Assembly: GCA_934778125.1 (NCBI GenBank)
Contig: CAKVOF010000006.1
Coordinates: 1 to 46,948, forward strand
Direction: 5' to 3'
DNA from: an uncultured Clostridia bacterium
GTDB lineage: Bacteria > Bacillota > Clostridia > Christensenellales > UBA1242
Length of the DNA stretch: 46,948 nucleotides
Made by a program: the position numbers and the translations under genes. Below, piece by piece: positions 1-7,200 of this stretch (position 1 is the first letter of the stretch; each line of letters starts with the position of its first letter). Under the pieces are notes generated by a model. It made no database searches and was not told where the DNA came from. It worked only from the letters and a program-made list of their open reading frames with translations.

Positions 1-2
1 CA

Positions 3-1523
3 GAATTTCATAAGAATAGAGTTGATCATAGACTATGCTCTGTTTGTGGATTTGAAGACACAAAAGAAGTTCCTGACACTATGGAACACACATGGGAATA
101 TGTTTATAATGACAAGGAATATCACTGGGAAGAAACAATTTGCTCAGGCCATGACAAACTTACAAGAAACAAAGAAAAACACACAACAAAATGGCATATT
201 TTGAACAATGAAAAACATCAACTTGTGACAGACTGCAAAGAACACGGATTGTATTCCATTAAAACTGAAAATCACAGATATGACAGTGTGGACGACACAA
301 CATGCAATGACTGTGGCTTTGATAGAGGTCCTGCTGGAAAGGGCTCATTTAAAGTTAACACGTTTGAAGCAAAAACATACAATGATAGAGAACAAGCTGC
401 TGTTTCCTCAAGCGATTACACAGTTAATGAAGCAATTAAATCACTTTGCGAAATTCAATATAAGGTTAAAGGCGCAAGCGATAGCACCTTCACCGCAACT
501 GTACCAACAAACGCAGGAACTTATGAAGTAAGAATTTACTGCAGAGGAAATGATATATATCTTGAAGGCGAAGTTGCAAAAGCAAAAACAGATTATGTAA
601 TCAATAAATACAAAGTTGAAATTGCTAGAAATTTAAGTTTTAATGTTGCTTATGACAAAGCAGCTATGGAAGATGATAATGTTCAATATATACATTTAGG
701 AACTGTTACCGTATCTGAAGGTTTAGTTAACCCTGTTGATGTTCCAATTAAAGCACCAAAGAGAGACGACAACAAAAATCCTGGAAGAAATCCAGTTCGT
801 GTTGACTACTTATTAACTGAAGATGACAATTTTGCAATTAAAGAATTGCCATTAAGTGACACTAATAGAAAAGTTAATTTAGTTCACTATAACGACAATG
901 TTGTAGCAACATTGACAAGTAAAGATGAAACAAATGTTAAATGGGACGAGACCAAAAAACAAGTTGGTATTACTGTTACTAGAGTTAACGACGGAACAAT
1001 AAGAGTTGGTGACTATATGATGTGTGAAGGCTATACAAAACCTTTAAAAGTAGTTGCCTTAAAATTGGAATATAATGTTCCTACTGACATTTTAGTAAAT
1101 GCCGACAAAAACTGTGAGATATATTTTGACAACAGTAGTTTTGCTGATTTAGCTACTGCAAAACCTATCTTGGCAAACAAAACCTTTACAGAAGTTGAAA
1201 CTCTTAACTTTGTAGAAGGCAAAAATTATACCAACACTGTAAGCAGACAACTAAACAAAGGCGAAAAATTTTATCTTGCATTTACTACAGAAGCTTCTGC
1301 AAATCTAAAAACTTATAAATTAAATTTTAACACAAATGGAACAGGCTATGTGACAACTAGTGACTCGGTTGTTTTCTATAGAGAAGATGGATCTGGTGTT
1401 TCAGGGGGATACGAACTAAACGTGACAACACCTGATGGAGTGTTATATTTTGTTACAGTAACAAAAACTGCTGACAGTGAGGCAGGAAAAGAAAGTGTTG
1501 ATTTCTATATCACTAAAAGATAA
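3..1523 (+). CDS. Surface protein, 3' part only (His/Cys-rich repeats plus MBG-like domain)
   Basis: The frame is open from base 3, so the gene enters from the left edge and its start and signal peptide lie outside the window. The first ~95 visible residues are rich in His and Cys, with two copies of an H...C-x-x-C-G-F unit (CSVCGF and CNDCGF). Similar repeats occur in large secreted proteins of gut Clostridia and look able to bind metal. The next part (TVPTNAGTYEV, then a VINKYKVEI strand) resembles the MBG-type bacterial Ig-like fold. The remaining ~250 residues are beta-rich and unrecognised. No LPXTG motif or C-terminal hydrophobic anchor is visible, so the protein is either secreted or anchored at its N-terminus. 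Two hairpin terminators follow the stop. Confidence 0.7.
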   Translation, partial: EFHKNRVDHRLCSVCGFEDTKEVPDTMEHTWEYVYNDKEYHWEETICSGHDKLTRNKEKHTTKWHILNNEKHQLVTDCKEHGLYSIKTENHRYDSVDDTTCNDCGFDRGPAGKGSFKVNTFEAKTYNDREQAAVSSSDYTVNEAIKSLCEIQYKVKGASDSTFTATVPTNAGTYEVRIYCRGNDIYLEGEVAKAKTDYVINKYKVEIARNLSFNVAYDKAAMEDDNVQYIHLGTVTVSEGLVNPVDVPIKAPKRDDNKNPGRNPVRVDYLLTEDDNFAIKELPLSDTNRKVNLVHYNDNVVATLTSKDETNVKWDETKKQVGITVTRVNDGTIRVGDYMMCEGYTKPLKVVALKLEYNVPTDILVNADKNCEIYFDNSSFADLATAKPILANKTFTEVETLNFVEGKNYTNTVSRQLNKGEKFYLAFTTEASANLKTYKLNFNTNGTGYVTTSDSVVFYREDGSGVSGGYELNVTTPDGVLYFVTVTKTADSEAGKESVDFYITKR

Positions 1524-1554
1524 AGCAAACAGATAAGTTTGTTAGCATTAATTT

Positions 1555-1597
1555 AAAAAAAGCATATTTTAGGAATTTTCCTAGATATGCTTTTTTT
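1555..1597 (+). terminator. Intrinsic terminator of the surface protein gene
   Basis: An AGCATAT...ATATGCT hairpin with an AGGAATTTTCCT core is followed by a run of seven T, 35 bases after the stop codon. Confidence 0.85.
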
Positions 1598-1637
1598 GAG
1601 CCCCCATAAAAAAGACTACAATTGAGTAGTCTTAAGG

Positions 1638-1680
1638 TGTAGGCAAATTCAATATAATTTGAATTTGTCTACATTTTTTT
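1638..1680 (+). terminator. Second strong hairpin terminator
   Basis: A ~15-bp stem (TGTAGGCAAATTCAA pairing with TTGAATTTGTCTACA, one wobble) with a five-base loop ends in TTTTTTT. A smaller hairpin, GACTAC-aattga-GTAGTC, lies just before it at 1614-1631. Together they give a tandem terminator. Confidence 0.8.
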
Positions 1681-1929
1681 GCAATTAACAAATAACTTAA
1701 CTATTTAATGATTTTTTCACTTTTTTAGTTTTAAAACCATTCTAAATAAATTATATCAACGCCAAGAACCATATCAAATAAAGCGCATATAGTCTTTTTA
1801 TTATGAAAATATATAATAAATTAAGAGTTTTCTCAAATCAGTTCATATGAAACTCGCGTTTCGGGCTCTGATAGAGGAAAATGAGTTTTTGTATGTTGTT
1901 TTGTGGCTGATTGTTTCAAATTTATAAGC
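1681..1929. other. Intergenic region without a gene
   Basis: I see no credible reading frame. The only structure is a short GC-richer patch at 1849-1890 with two small hairpins (GAAAC-TCGC-GTTTC at 1849-1862 and CTCT-GAT-AGAG near 1866-1876). No promoter was clear enough to call a small RNA. Confidence 0.5.
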
Positions 1930-1957
1930 ATAAAAAAATCGGCAATTTTTACCGATA
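1930..1957 (-). terminator. Intrinsic terminator of tRNA-Arg
   Basis: Read on the minus strand, ATCGGTAA-AAA-TTGCCGAT forms an 8-bp stem with one G-T wobble and is followed by TTTTTTT. It begins within about five bases of the CCA end of the tRNA. Confidence 0.85.
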
Positions 1958-1960
1958 TTT

Positions 1961-2037
1961 TGGTGCACCGTAAGGGATTCGAACCCCTGACCTTTGGTTC
2001 CGTAGACCAACGCTCTATCCAGCTGAGCTAACGGTGC
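1961..2037 (-). tRNA. tRNA-Arg(ACG)
   Basis: The minus strand folds as a full cloverleaf. The acceptor stem is GCACCGT/ACGGTGC with discriminator A and an encoded CCA. The D-arm is GCTC...GAGC. The anticodon stem is TTGGT/ACCAA around the loop CTACGGA, giving anticodon ACG, normally deaminated to ICG and reading CGU/CGC/CGA. The T-loop is TTCGAAT. The gene is monocistronic, with its own promoter near 2193-2221 and a terminator directly after it. The leader between them holds a 16-base complement of the tRNA itself. Confidence 0.97.
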
Positions 2038-2091
2038 ATATGAAATTGTAATTGTTATTGAGACCTAAAGATTATGGAACCAAAGGTCAGG
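1986..2091. repeat. 16-bp inverted repeat linking the tRNA-Arg body to its 5' leader
   Basis: CCTGACCTTTGGTTCC at 1986-2001 lies inside the tRNA and covers the 3' anticodon stem, variable loop and start of the T-stem. Its exact reverse complement lies at 2076-2091 in the tRNA's upstream leader. The second copy is itself flanked by CTAAAG (2065-2070) and CTTTAG (2112-2117). Confidence 0.9.
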
Positions 2092-2181
2092 ATGTGGGTT
2101 ACCCTGAAAAGCTTTAGAATAAATTAAAAAATTGACACAAAAAAAGTATTTTTAAATAAATTAAAAAATCAATTTGAAATT

Positions 2182-2198
2182 TATACTCTGAGAGTATA
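2182..2198. promoter_or_regulatory. Perfect palindrome overlapping the tRNA promoter
   Basis: TATACTCTGAGAGTATA is an 8-bp perfect dyad around a central G. Its right arm coincides with the -10 box of the minus-strand promoter, so it may be a repressor site or only symmetric -10-like sequence. Confidence 0.45.
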
Positions 2199-2221
2199 TA
2201 CTAGTTTAGAAATATTGTCAA
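2193..2221 (-). promoter_or_regulatory. Sigma-A-type promoter for tRNA-Arg
   Basis: On the minus strand TTGACA (2221-2216), a 17-base spacer and TATACT (2198-2193) make a near-consensus promoter. The transcript would start near 2186, giving a precursor tRNA leader of about 150 bases. Confidence 0.75.
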
Positions 2222-2345
2222 GATATCGTGATAAATTAATAAAAATTTCTAAGTTAAGTTTTAAAGTAGAAGGTTGCAGTTGCGTTGTAATTTGTAAACT
2301 TGGTTTATTTAAAAAATATATTAAATCGTTAAAATTGGAGAAAAT

Positions 2346-3056
2346 ATGTTAGAATTTATTAACTACACTAAAATTTATGGAAACAATAAAGTTGGAGCAA
2401 AAAATATTTCGCTTAAAGTTGAAAGCGGGGATATATTTGCGTTTATTGGTCATAATGGTGCCGGTAAAACAACAACAATAAAAAGCGTTGTGGGAATTAA
2501 TGACATAACAAGCGGAGATATTTTGGTTGATGGGATTAGCGTTAAAGATAACCCTATGCAAACAAAGAAACTAATAGCATATGTTCCTGATAACCCAGAC
2601 ATTTATGAATCATTAACGGGAATACAATATATCAATTTTGTTGCCGATATATTTAAAGTGAGTCTAGATAAAAGAAAAGAGTTAACCGAAAAATATGCTG
2701 ATATTTTTGAGATAAAAAATGTATTGAATAGCGCTATTAGCACGTACTCTCACGGAATGAAACAAAAGTTGGTTTTGATTTCTGCCCTAATCCACGAGCC
2801 AAAGTTATTGATTCTAGATGAACCTTTTGTTGGACTCGATCCTAAATCAAGTTTTGCACTAAAAAGTTTAATGATAGAATTTACTAAAAATGGTGGTGCT
2901 ATATTTTTTTCAACTCACGTTTTGGAAGTTGCTGAAAAACTTTGCAATAAGGTTGCCATTATTAAAAATGGTGAATTAATTGCAGAAGGCACAATGGCAG
3001 AAATTAAGAAAGACTCATCTTTGGAAAAAGTTTTTTTGGAGTTAACAAATGAGTAA
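2346..3056 (+). CDS. ABC exporter ATP-binding protein
   Basis: This 236-residue nucleotide-binding subunit energises the permease encoded next. The Walker A motif GHNGAGKTT is at residues 35-43. The signature is YSHGMKQKL in place of LSGGQ, as is common in ABC-2-type exporters, and Walker B is LLILDEP. STHV holds the switch histidine. The start ATG has TTGGAG at a good distance. The gene overlaps the permease by 8 bases, so translation is probably coupled. It is clearly related to the ATPases at 24654 and 32993, but no YwaF-like partner sits beside it. The substrate cannot be read from the sequence. Confidence 0.93.
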   Translation: MLEFINYTKIYGNNKVGAKNISLKVESGDIFAFIGHNGAGKTTTIKSVVGINDITSGDILVDGISVKDNPMQTKKLIAYVPDNPDIYESLTGIQYINFVADIFKVSLDKRKELTEKYADIFEIKNVLNSAISTYSHGMKQKLVLISALIHEPKLLILDEPFVGLDPKSSFALKSLMIEFTKNGGAIFFSTHVLEVAEKLCNKVAIIKNGELIAEGTMAEIKKDSSLEKVFLELTNE

Positions 3057-4617
3057 TTTGAGAATATTGTTAAAAAATAGTTTTCTGAAATTTGTAAATG
3101 TTTTTCGAGGCAAAGATAAAAAGAAAAGTGTTAAAAGTGGGGCGGTAACTCTTTGTGTTTGTGTGTTGGGGGTTTTGGCACTATATACTTTTCAAGCATA
3201 CTCAATGATTGCGGATTTATCACAATATGGCTTTTCTATTTTGTGTTTATTTAACGGTTTGCTTATAACCACAAGTGTGGTGTTAATTTTAGGTGTTTCA
3301 AGAACGGCTGGAAATAAAAAATCAAAAGATGAAGATTTGCTCTTAAGTATGCCGATTAAAAAACGAGATATAGTTTTATCTAAAACTTTATCAAAATATA
3401 TTTTTGATTTTTGTTTTGTCTTTGTTTTATTTATGCCATACTTTGTGTTGTATGAAATATTTGAGGGCTTTAAGTTTATTCAACTACTTTGTGCGTTACT
3501 TGTTTGCGTGATTATGCCATTGCTATCGGTTGGGCTAACATTTCTTTGCGATTTTGTGATAGCTAAACTTTTTAATAAATCAAAGTATGCAAATTTTTTA
3601 AAAACAATGATGGCTGTGTTGATACTAGTTTTGGTTATGCTTTTGATGTTTTTAAAAACGTTTGCTTATGGGAATGCAATAAATGTTGATATTGATAGTT
3701 TTATATCTGATAGAATAATTACTTCATCATGTTTGCATTTTATATTAAATCAAAACATTGAAAAGATGTTTATTATTCTTGGCATAACGATTTTGCCTTT
3801 TGTTTTAGGATTGATGGCTTATTCAAAAACTCTTGGAAGCAATGAGGTGAAATATCAATCAAAAATTGGCGGATTAAAATTTCATGAGCCTAAAAGAGAG
3901 TTTAGTGGTTTATTAAAGAAAGAATTTAATTATTACCTAACTAATCCAACCTATGCAACAAACACCATAATTGCTCCAGTTATGTCTATAGCACTTGCCA
4001 TAATTGTGGCAATAGAAGGATTATCAAAAATATGTGCGGGATTTGGTGTTGCGATTCCGAGCGATATGTTTGTTGGTGTTGTGGTTTTGATTGAGTGTTT
4101 TATGTTTTCAACTGCATGCATAAGTGCCTCGGGAATATCGTTGGAAGGGAAAGCATTTTGGATTATAAAATCAATGCCAATAAATATTAATAAATTTTTT
4201 ATTGCAAAAATTTTACTTAATTTAACTATTTGTGGAGTTCCTATTGTTATATCATCAATAATATATTTGTTTGCTTTAAAATTAACACTGGTAAAATTTT
4301 TACTTGTTTTGTTTATTCCGCTCATTTTTGTGTTGTTATTATCGGTACTTGGTTTATTTATAAACTTATGTTTGCCAAAATTGAAATGGGAAGATGATGT
4401 TCAAGTTTTCAAGCAAAGTTTGTCGGTTATTGTAACAATGCTATTGGGAATGGTGATTTCATTAATCCAAGTTGGCGCGTATTTTATGTTTAGGTATTCA
4501 ATAGATTTAACACTAATATGCTTAATTGTGTTGGCAATATATATGTTTCTGACAATTGCTATATTATTTCTGACATTTACATCGGGCAAAACAAAATTCA
4601 ACAAGCTTCACGATTAA
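3049..4617 (+). CDS. ABC exporter permease (ABC-2-like, about 12 membrane segments)
   Basis: This 522-residue polytopic membrane protein starts with a basic cytoplasmic segment (residues ~1-30) followed by many hydrophobic helices. A conserved-looking stretch, DEDLLLSMPIKKRDIVLSK, matches the equivalents in the permeases at 25562 and 33756 (ELFMVMPVTFNQLFISK and TVLLTMPVTTNKLFVSK). This identifies one permease family, resembling the putative ABC exporters of Pfam ABC_tran_2. Its ATG lies inside the ATPase gene with TGGAG as ribosome site. The substrate is unknown; peptide, lipid or antibiotic export are all possible. Confidence 0.85.
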   Translation: MSNLRILLKNSFLKFVNVFRGKDKKKSVKSGAVTLCVCVLGVLALYTFQAYSMIADLSQYGFSILCLFNGLLITTSVVLILGVSRTAGNKKSKDEDLLLSMPIKKRDIVLSKTLSKYIFDFCFVFVLFMPYFVLYEIFEGFKFIQLLCALLVCVIMPLLSVGLTFLCDFVIAKLFNKSKYANFLKTMMAVLILVLVMLLMFLKTFAYGNAINVDIDSFISDRIITSSCLHFILNQNIEKMFIILGITILPFVLGLMAYSKTLGSNEVKYQSKIGGLKFHEPKREFSGLLKKEFNYYLTNPTYATNTIIAPVMSIALAIIVAIEGLSKICAGFGVAIPSDMFVGVVVLIECFMFSTACISASGISLEGKAFWIIKSMPININKFFIAKILLNLTICGVPIVISSIIYLFALKLTLVKFLLVLFIPLIFVLLLSVLGLFINLCLPKLKWEDDVQVFKQSLSVIVTMLLGMVISLIQVGAYFMFRYSIDLTLICLIVLAIYMFLTIAILFLTFTSGKTKFNKLHD

Positions 4618-4727
4618 TGATTAAATGTTTTTTTGTGTTAGAAAAAAATTAAATTTATTGTTGTTACAAGGATAAAGTTATTTGGATTTTCAGAATAAAA
4701 ATTGATGGATTTAACTTATCAAATAAA

Positions 4728-4772
4728 AAAACTCTTTTTAAGCGAAAAAAATTCACTTAAAGAGAGTTTTTT
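4728..4772. terminator. Bidirectional terminator between exporter and ybaK-like gene
   Basis: A 15-bp stem with one wobble (AAAACTCTTTTTAAG at 4728-4742 with CTTAAAGAGAGTTTT at 4755-4769) has T-runs on both strands. It can end both the plus-strand exporter operon and the minus-strand fhs/ybaK operon. Confidence 0.8.
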
Positions 4773-4834
4773 CTAAGGGAGTTATAATCAAAATTATAAA
4801 AGAACTGAACTTAAATTCTAAGGGAGTTATAATC
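4771..4834. repeat. Pair of 19-bp direct repeats
   Basis: TTCTAAGGGAGTTATAATC occurs at 4771-4789 and again exactly at 4816-4834, 45 bases apart. The repeats lie between the terminator and the end of the ybaK-like gene. I do not recognise the element. Confidence 0.85.
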
Positions 4835-4868
4835 TAGTTTGATAGGTTAAATTTTTGTTTTTTTCTTT

Positions 4869-5348
4869 TTATAAATTAATTTTTTTTTGTTTGCAAACAT
4901 CAACCCACGCAATGTAATTAGAGTATTTTTCAAGTTCGCTAATTGAAAGTTCAATTGCACTGTTTGAACTTCCGCAAGCGGGAAACACACTTTCAAATCT
5001 TTTAAGCGATTCATCAAGATAAACATTAACATTTGGATTAACTGCAAACGGGCAAATCCCGCCAATTGAGTGACCAATCAACTCTGATGCTTCATCGTAA
5101 CCTAACATTTTTGCTTTAACTTGAAATGTATTTTTAAACTTGTGGTTATCAACTTTAACATCTCCAGCCATAACAATTATAGTTGGTTTATCATCAATCC
5201 AAAAGGAAAGCGATTTCGCAATTCTTGCGGGCTCGCAATTTAGAGCAATTGATGCAAGTTCCACCGTTGCACTTGAAACTGGAAACTCTTTTATTCTATC
5301 GGTTAATCCAAATTGATTAAAATATTCTTTAACTTTTTCGATTGCCAT
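4869..5348 (-). CDS. YbaK/EbsC-family aminoacyl-tRNA deacylase
   Basis: This 159-residue protein has the YbaK/ProX-type fold features. AKSLSF carries the conserved substrate-contacting lysine (near residue 45). It is followed by VMAGDVKVDNHKFK, then the glycine-rich GGICPF and PACGSSNSAIEL segments. Members of the family hydrolyse mischarged tRNA such as Cys-tRNA-Pro in the cytoplasm, and the length fits. The gene is 25 bases downstream of fhs on the same strand with AGGAG before its ATG, so the two are probably co-transcribed. Which mischarged tRNA it clears cannot be told from sequence alone. Confidence 0.88.
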   Translation of the reverse strand: MAIEKVKEYFNQFGLTDRIKEFPVSSATVELASIALNCEPARIAKSLSFWIDDKPTIIVMAGDVKVDNHKFKNTFQVKAKMLGYDEASELIGHSIGGICPFAVNPNVNVYLDESLKRFESVFPACGSSNSAIELSISELEKYSNYIAWVDVCKQKKINL

Positions 5349-5373
5349 ATTTTCTCCTAGGTTTTTATTAAAT

Positions 5374-7017
5374 TTAAAATAACCCTTCTATTTTTCCATT
5401 GGCAGATATTTTCATATTTAGTGCTGATGGGTTTTTAGATAAGGCAGGCATTAGAAGCATATTTCCGCAGATAACAACTAAAAACCCAGCACCAGTTCTT
5501 ATCTCAATATCTTTTATTTCAATGTTGAAATCTTTTGGGGCGTTTATTATAGACTTATCAGCAGTTAGGCTAAATTGCGTTTTTGCCATTATTATTGGAA
5601 GATTTGTTAGTTTTAATCGTTCAATATTTTTTAAAGCTTCTTTTGCTTCGTTTGAGAAGGTGATTGATTTTCCGCCATAGATTTTTTGAACAATGTCGAG
5701 GATTTTTTTCTCAACGCTATCCTCTAAATTATAAGCATATTCAAAAGTTGAATTATCTTCATTACATTTTGCAATTACTTCATCGCATAGTTCTTTTGCA
5801 CCATTCCCGCCTTTTGCCCAAACATCATTTAAGATAACTTTGGTGTCGTCTCCAATTAGTTTTTGAACAAGTTCTATTTCGTTTTTGGTATCTGTTGAAT
5901 ACTTGTTTAAAGTTACAACAAGTGGTAAGTGATAAATATTTTTAATTGTGTTTATATGATGCCTTAAATTTTTAATCCCAATTTTGATGGCATCAAGATT
6001 TTCCTGTTCTAGTTCTTTTTCATCAACTCCACCGTGAAGTTTTAATGATTTTATTGTGGCAATTAAAACAACACAATTAGGTTTTATATCTCCGATTCTG
6101 CATTTAAAATCCAAAAATTTTTCTGCGCCCAAGTCAGCACCAAAGCCAGCTTCAGTTATGCAATAATCTGAATATGCCATAGCCATCTTAGTTGCAATAA
6201 TACTATTGCAACCGTGTGCAATATTGGCAAATGGTCCAAGGTGAACAAGTGCTGGTGTTCCAATCAACGTTTGAACCAAGTTTGGATTTAGGGCATCTTT
6301 TAATAAAATAGTCATAGCATCTTGAGCTTTAAAATCTTTTGCATATAAAGGTTTGCCATTTTTATTTAAGCATACCATAATATTGCCTAATCTTCTTTTT
6401 AAATCCGATAAATCTTTTGAAACGCACATAATTGCCATAATTTCGCTTGCAGCAGTTATTGTAAATTTATCTTTTCTTTCGAACGGCAAATTTAAGCATT
6501 CAATCTCTCTTAAGCTTCTTTCATTTAGGTCTAAGCATCTATGAAACATTATTGTGTTAGGATCTGCATTTAATTCATTGCCTTGAAAAATGTGATTATC
6601 TATCAAAGAACAAAGCAAATTGTTTGCAGATGTGATGGCGTGGAAATCCCCATTGAAGTGAAGGTTAATATCTTCCATTGGAATTATTTGGCTATAACCA
6701 CCACCAGTGGCTCCACCTTTAATTCCAAACACAGGGCCCAAAGATGGTTCTCTTAATGCTAAGCAAACTCTTTCACCTTTTAATTTAAATGCATCTGCTA
6801 GCCCAATTGAAACAGTAGTTTTGCCTATACCAGATTTTGTGGGATTAATAGCAGTTACTAAAACAAGTTTTCCTTGCTTAGTTGATTTTGGTGGTTTGTT
6901 TATTTTTGCTTTATAATTTCCATATAGTATTAGGTTTTTGGCAAAAACACCTAACTCTTTGGCAATTTGTGTAATTTTTTTAGGTTTAACGCTTCTAGCT
7001 ATTTCAATGTCTGTCAT
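5374..7017 (-). CDS. fhs: Formate--tetrahydrofolate ligase
   Basis: The enzyme joins formate to tetrahydrofolate using ATP and feeds one-carbon units to purine and glycine/serine metabolism. The 547 residues match the family length. Diagnostic stretches include REPSLGPVFGIKGGATGGG, IIPMEDINLHFNGDFHA, GPFANIAHGCNSIIAT and ITEAGFGADLGAEKF. The ATP loop reads PTKSGIGKTT, whereas I know it as PTPAGEGKTT in characterised members, so three normally conserved positions differ. AAGGAG lies eight bases before the ATG. Together with pflA-pflB at 13389-16348, which makes formate, it suggests that fermentation supplies the one-carbon pool. Confidence 0.96.
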   Translation of the reverse strand: MTDIEIARSVKPKKITQIAKELGVFAKNLILYGNYKAKINKPPKSTKQGKLVLVTAINPTKSGIGKTTVSIGLADAFKLKGERVCLALREPSLGPVFGIKGGATGGGYSQIIPMEDINLHFNGDFHAITSANNLLCSLIDNHIFQGNELNADPNTIMFHRCLDLNERSLREIECLNLPFERKDKFTITAASEIMAIMCVSKDLSDLKRRLGNIMVCLNKNGKPLYAKDFKAQDAMTILLKDALNPNLVQTLIGTPALVHLGPFANIAHGCNSIIATKMAMAYSDYCITEAGFGADLGAEKFLDFKCRIGDIKPNCVVLIATIKSLKLHGGVDEKELEQENLDAIKIGIKNLRHHINTIKNIYHLPLVVTLNKYSTDTKNEIELVQKLIGDDTKVILNDVWAKGGNGAKELCDEVIAKCNEDNSTFEYAYNLEDSVEKKILDIVQKIYGGKSITFSNEAKEALKNIERLKLTNLPIIMAKTQFSLTADKSIINAPKDFNIEIKDIEIRTGAGFLVVICGNMLLMPALSKNPSALNMKISANGKIEGLF

Positions 7018-7059
7018 AAGTTCTCACTCCTTACAATGTTTAAACATATCTCAAGTTTT

Positions 7060-7088
7060 AGTTTATCACATTCAAAAAAAATTTTCAA
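7060..7088 (-). promoter_or_regulatory. Probable fhs promoter
   Basis: On the minus strand TTGAAA (7088-7083), 17 bases and TAAACT (7065-7060) lie about 40 bases before the fhs start. Confidence 0.55.
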
Positions 7089-7120
7089 TTGATTAGTGGA
7101 TAACAATAAATTTATTACTA

Positions 7121-7149
7121 TTGACAAAACTAAAAGAGAGTATTATAAT
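7121..7149 (+). promoter_or_regulatory. Consensus promoter of the 7201 gene
   Basis: Perfect TTGACA (7121-7126), a 17-base spacer and perfect TATAAT (7144-7149) make this the best promoter in the window. It predicts strong constitutive expression of the gene at 7201. Confidence 0.9.
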
Positions 7150-7200
7150 AATATGTAGTATGTGGACATTAAATAAACGACCATAAGGGCGGAGGATAAA

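Larger units (their letters stand above)
2038..2345. other. Intergenic region between tRNA-Arg and the ABC exporter
   Basis: This stretch has no coding frame. It holds the tRNA leader with its antisense copy (2076-2091), a palindrome (2182-2198), the minus-strand tRNA promoter (2193-2221) and a very AT-rich lead-in to the ABC exporter. No single plus-strand promoter stood out for the exporter. Confidence 0.6.

Noticed and set aside
7018..7060. Folate-sensing riboswitch before fhs
   Set aside because: The predicted leader is only about 40 bases and shows no suitable structure.
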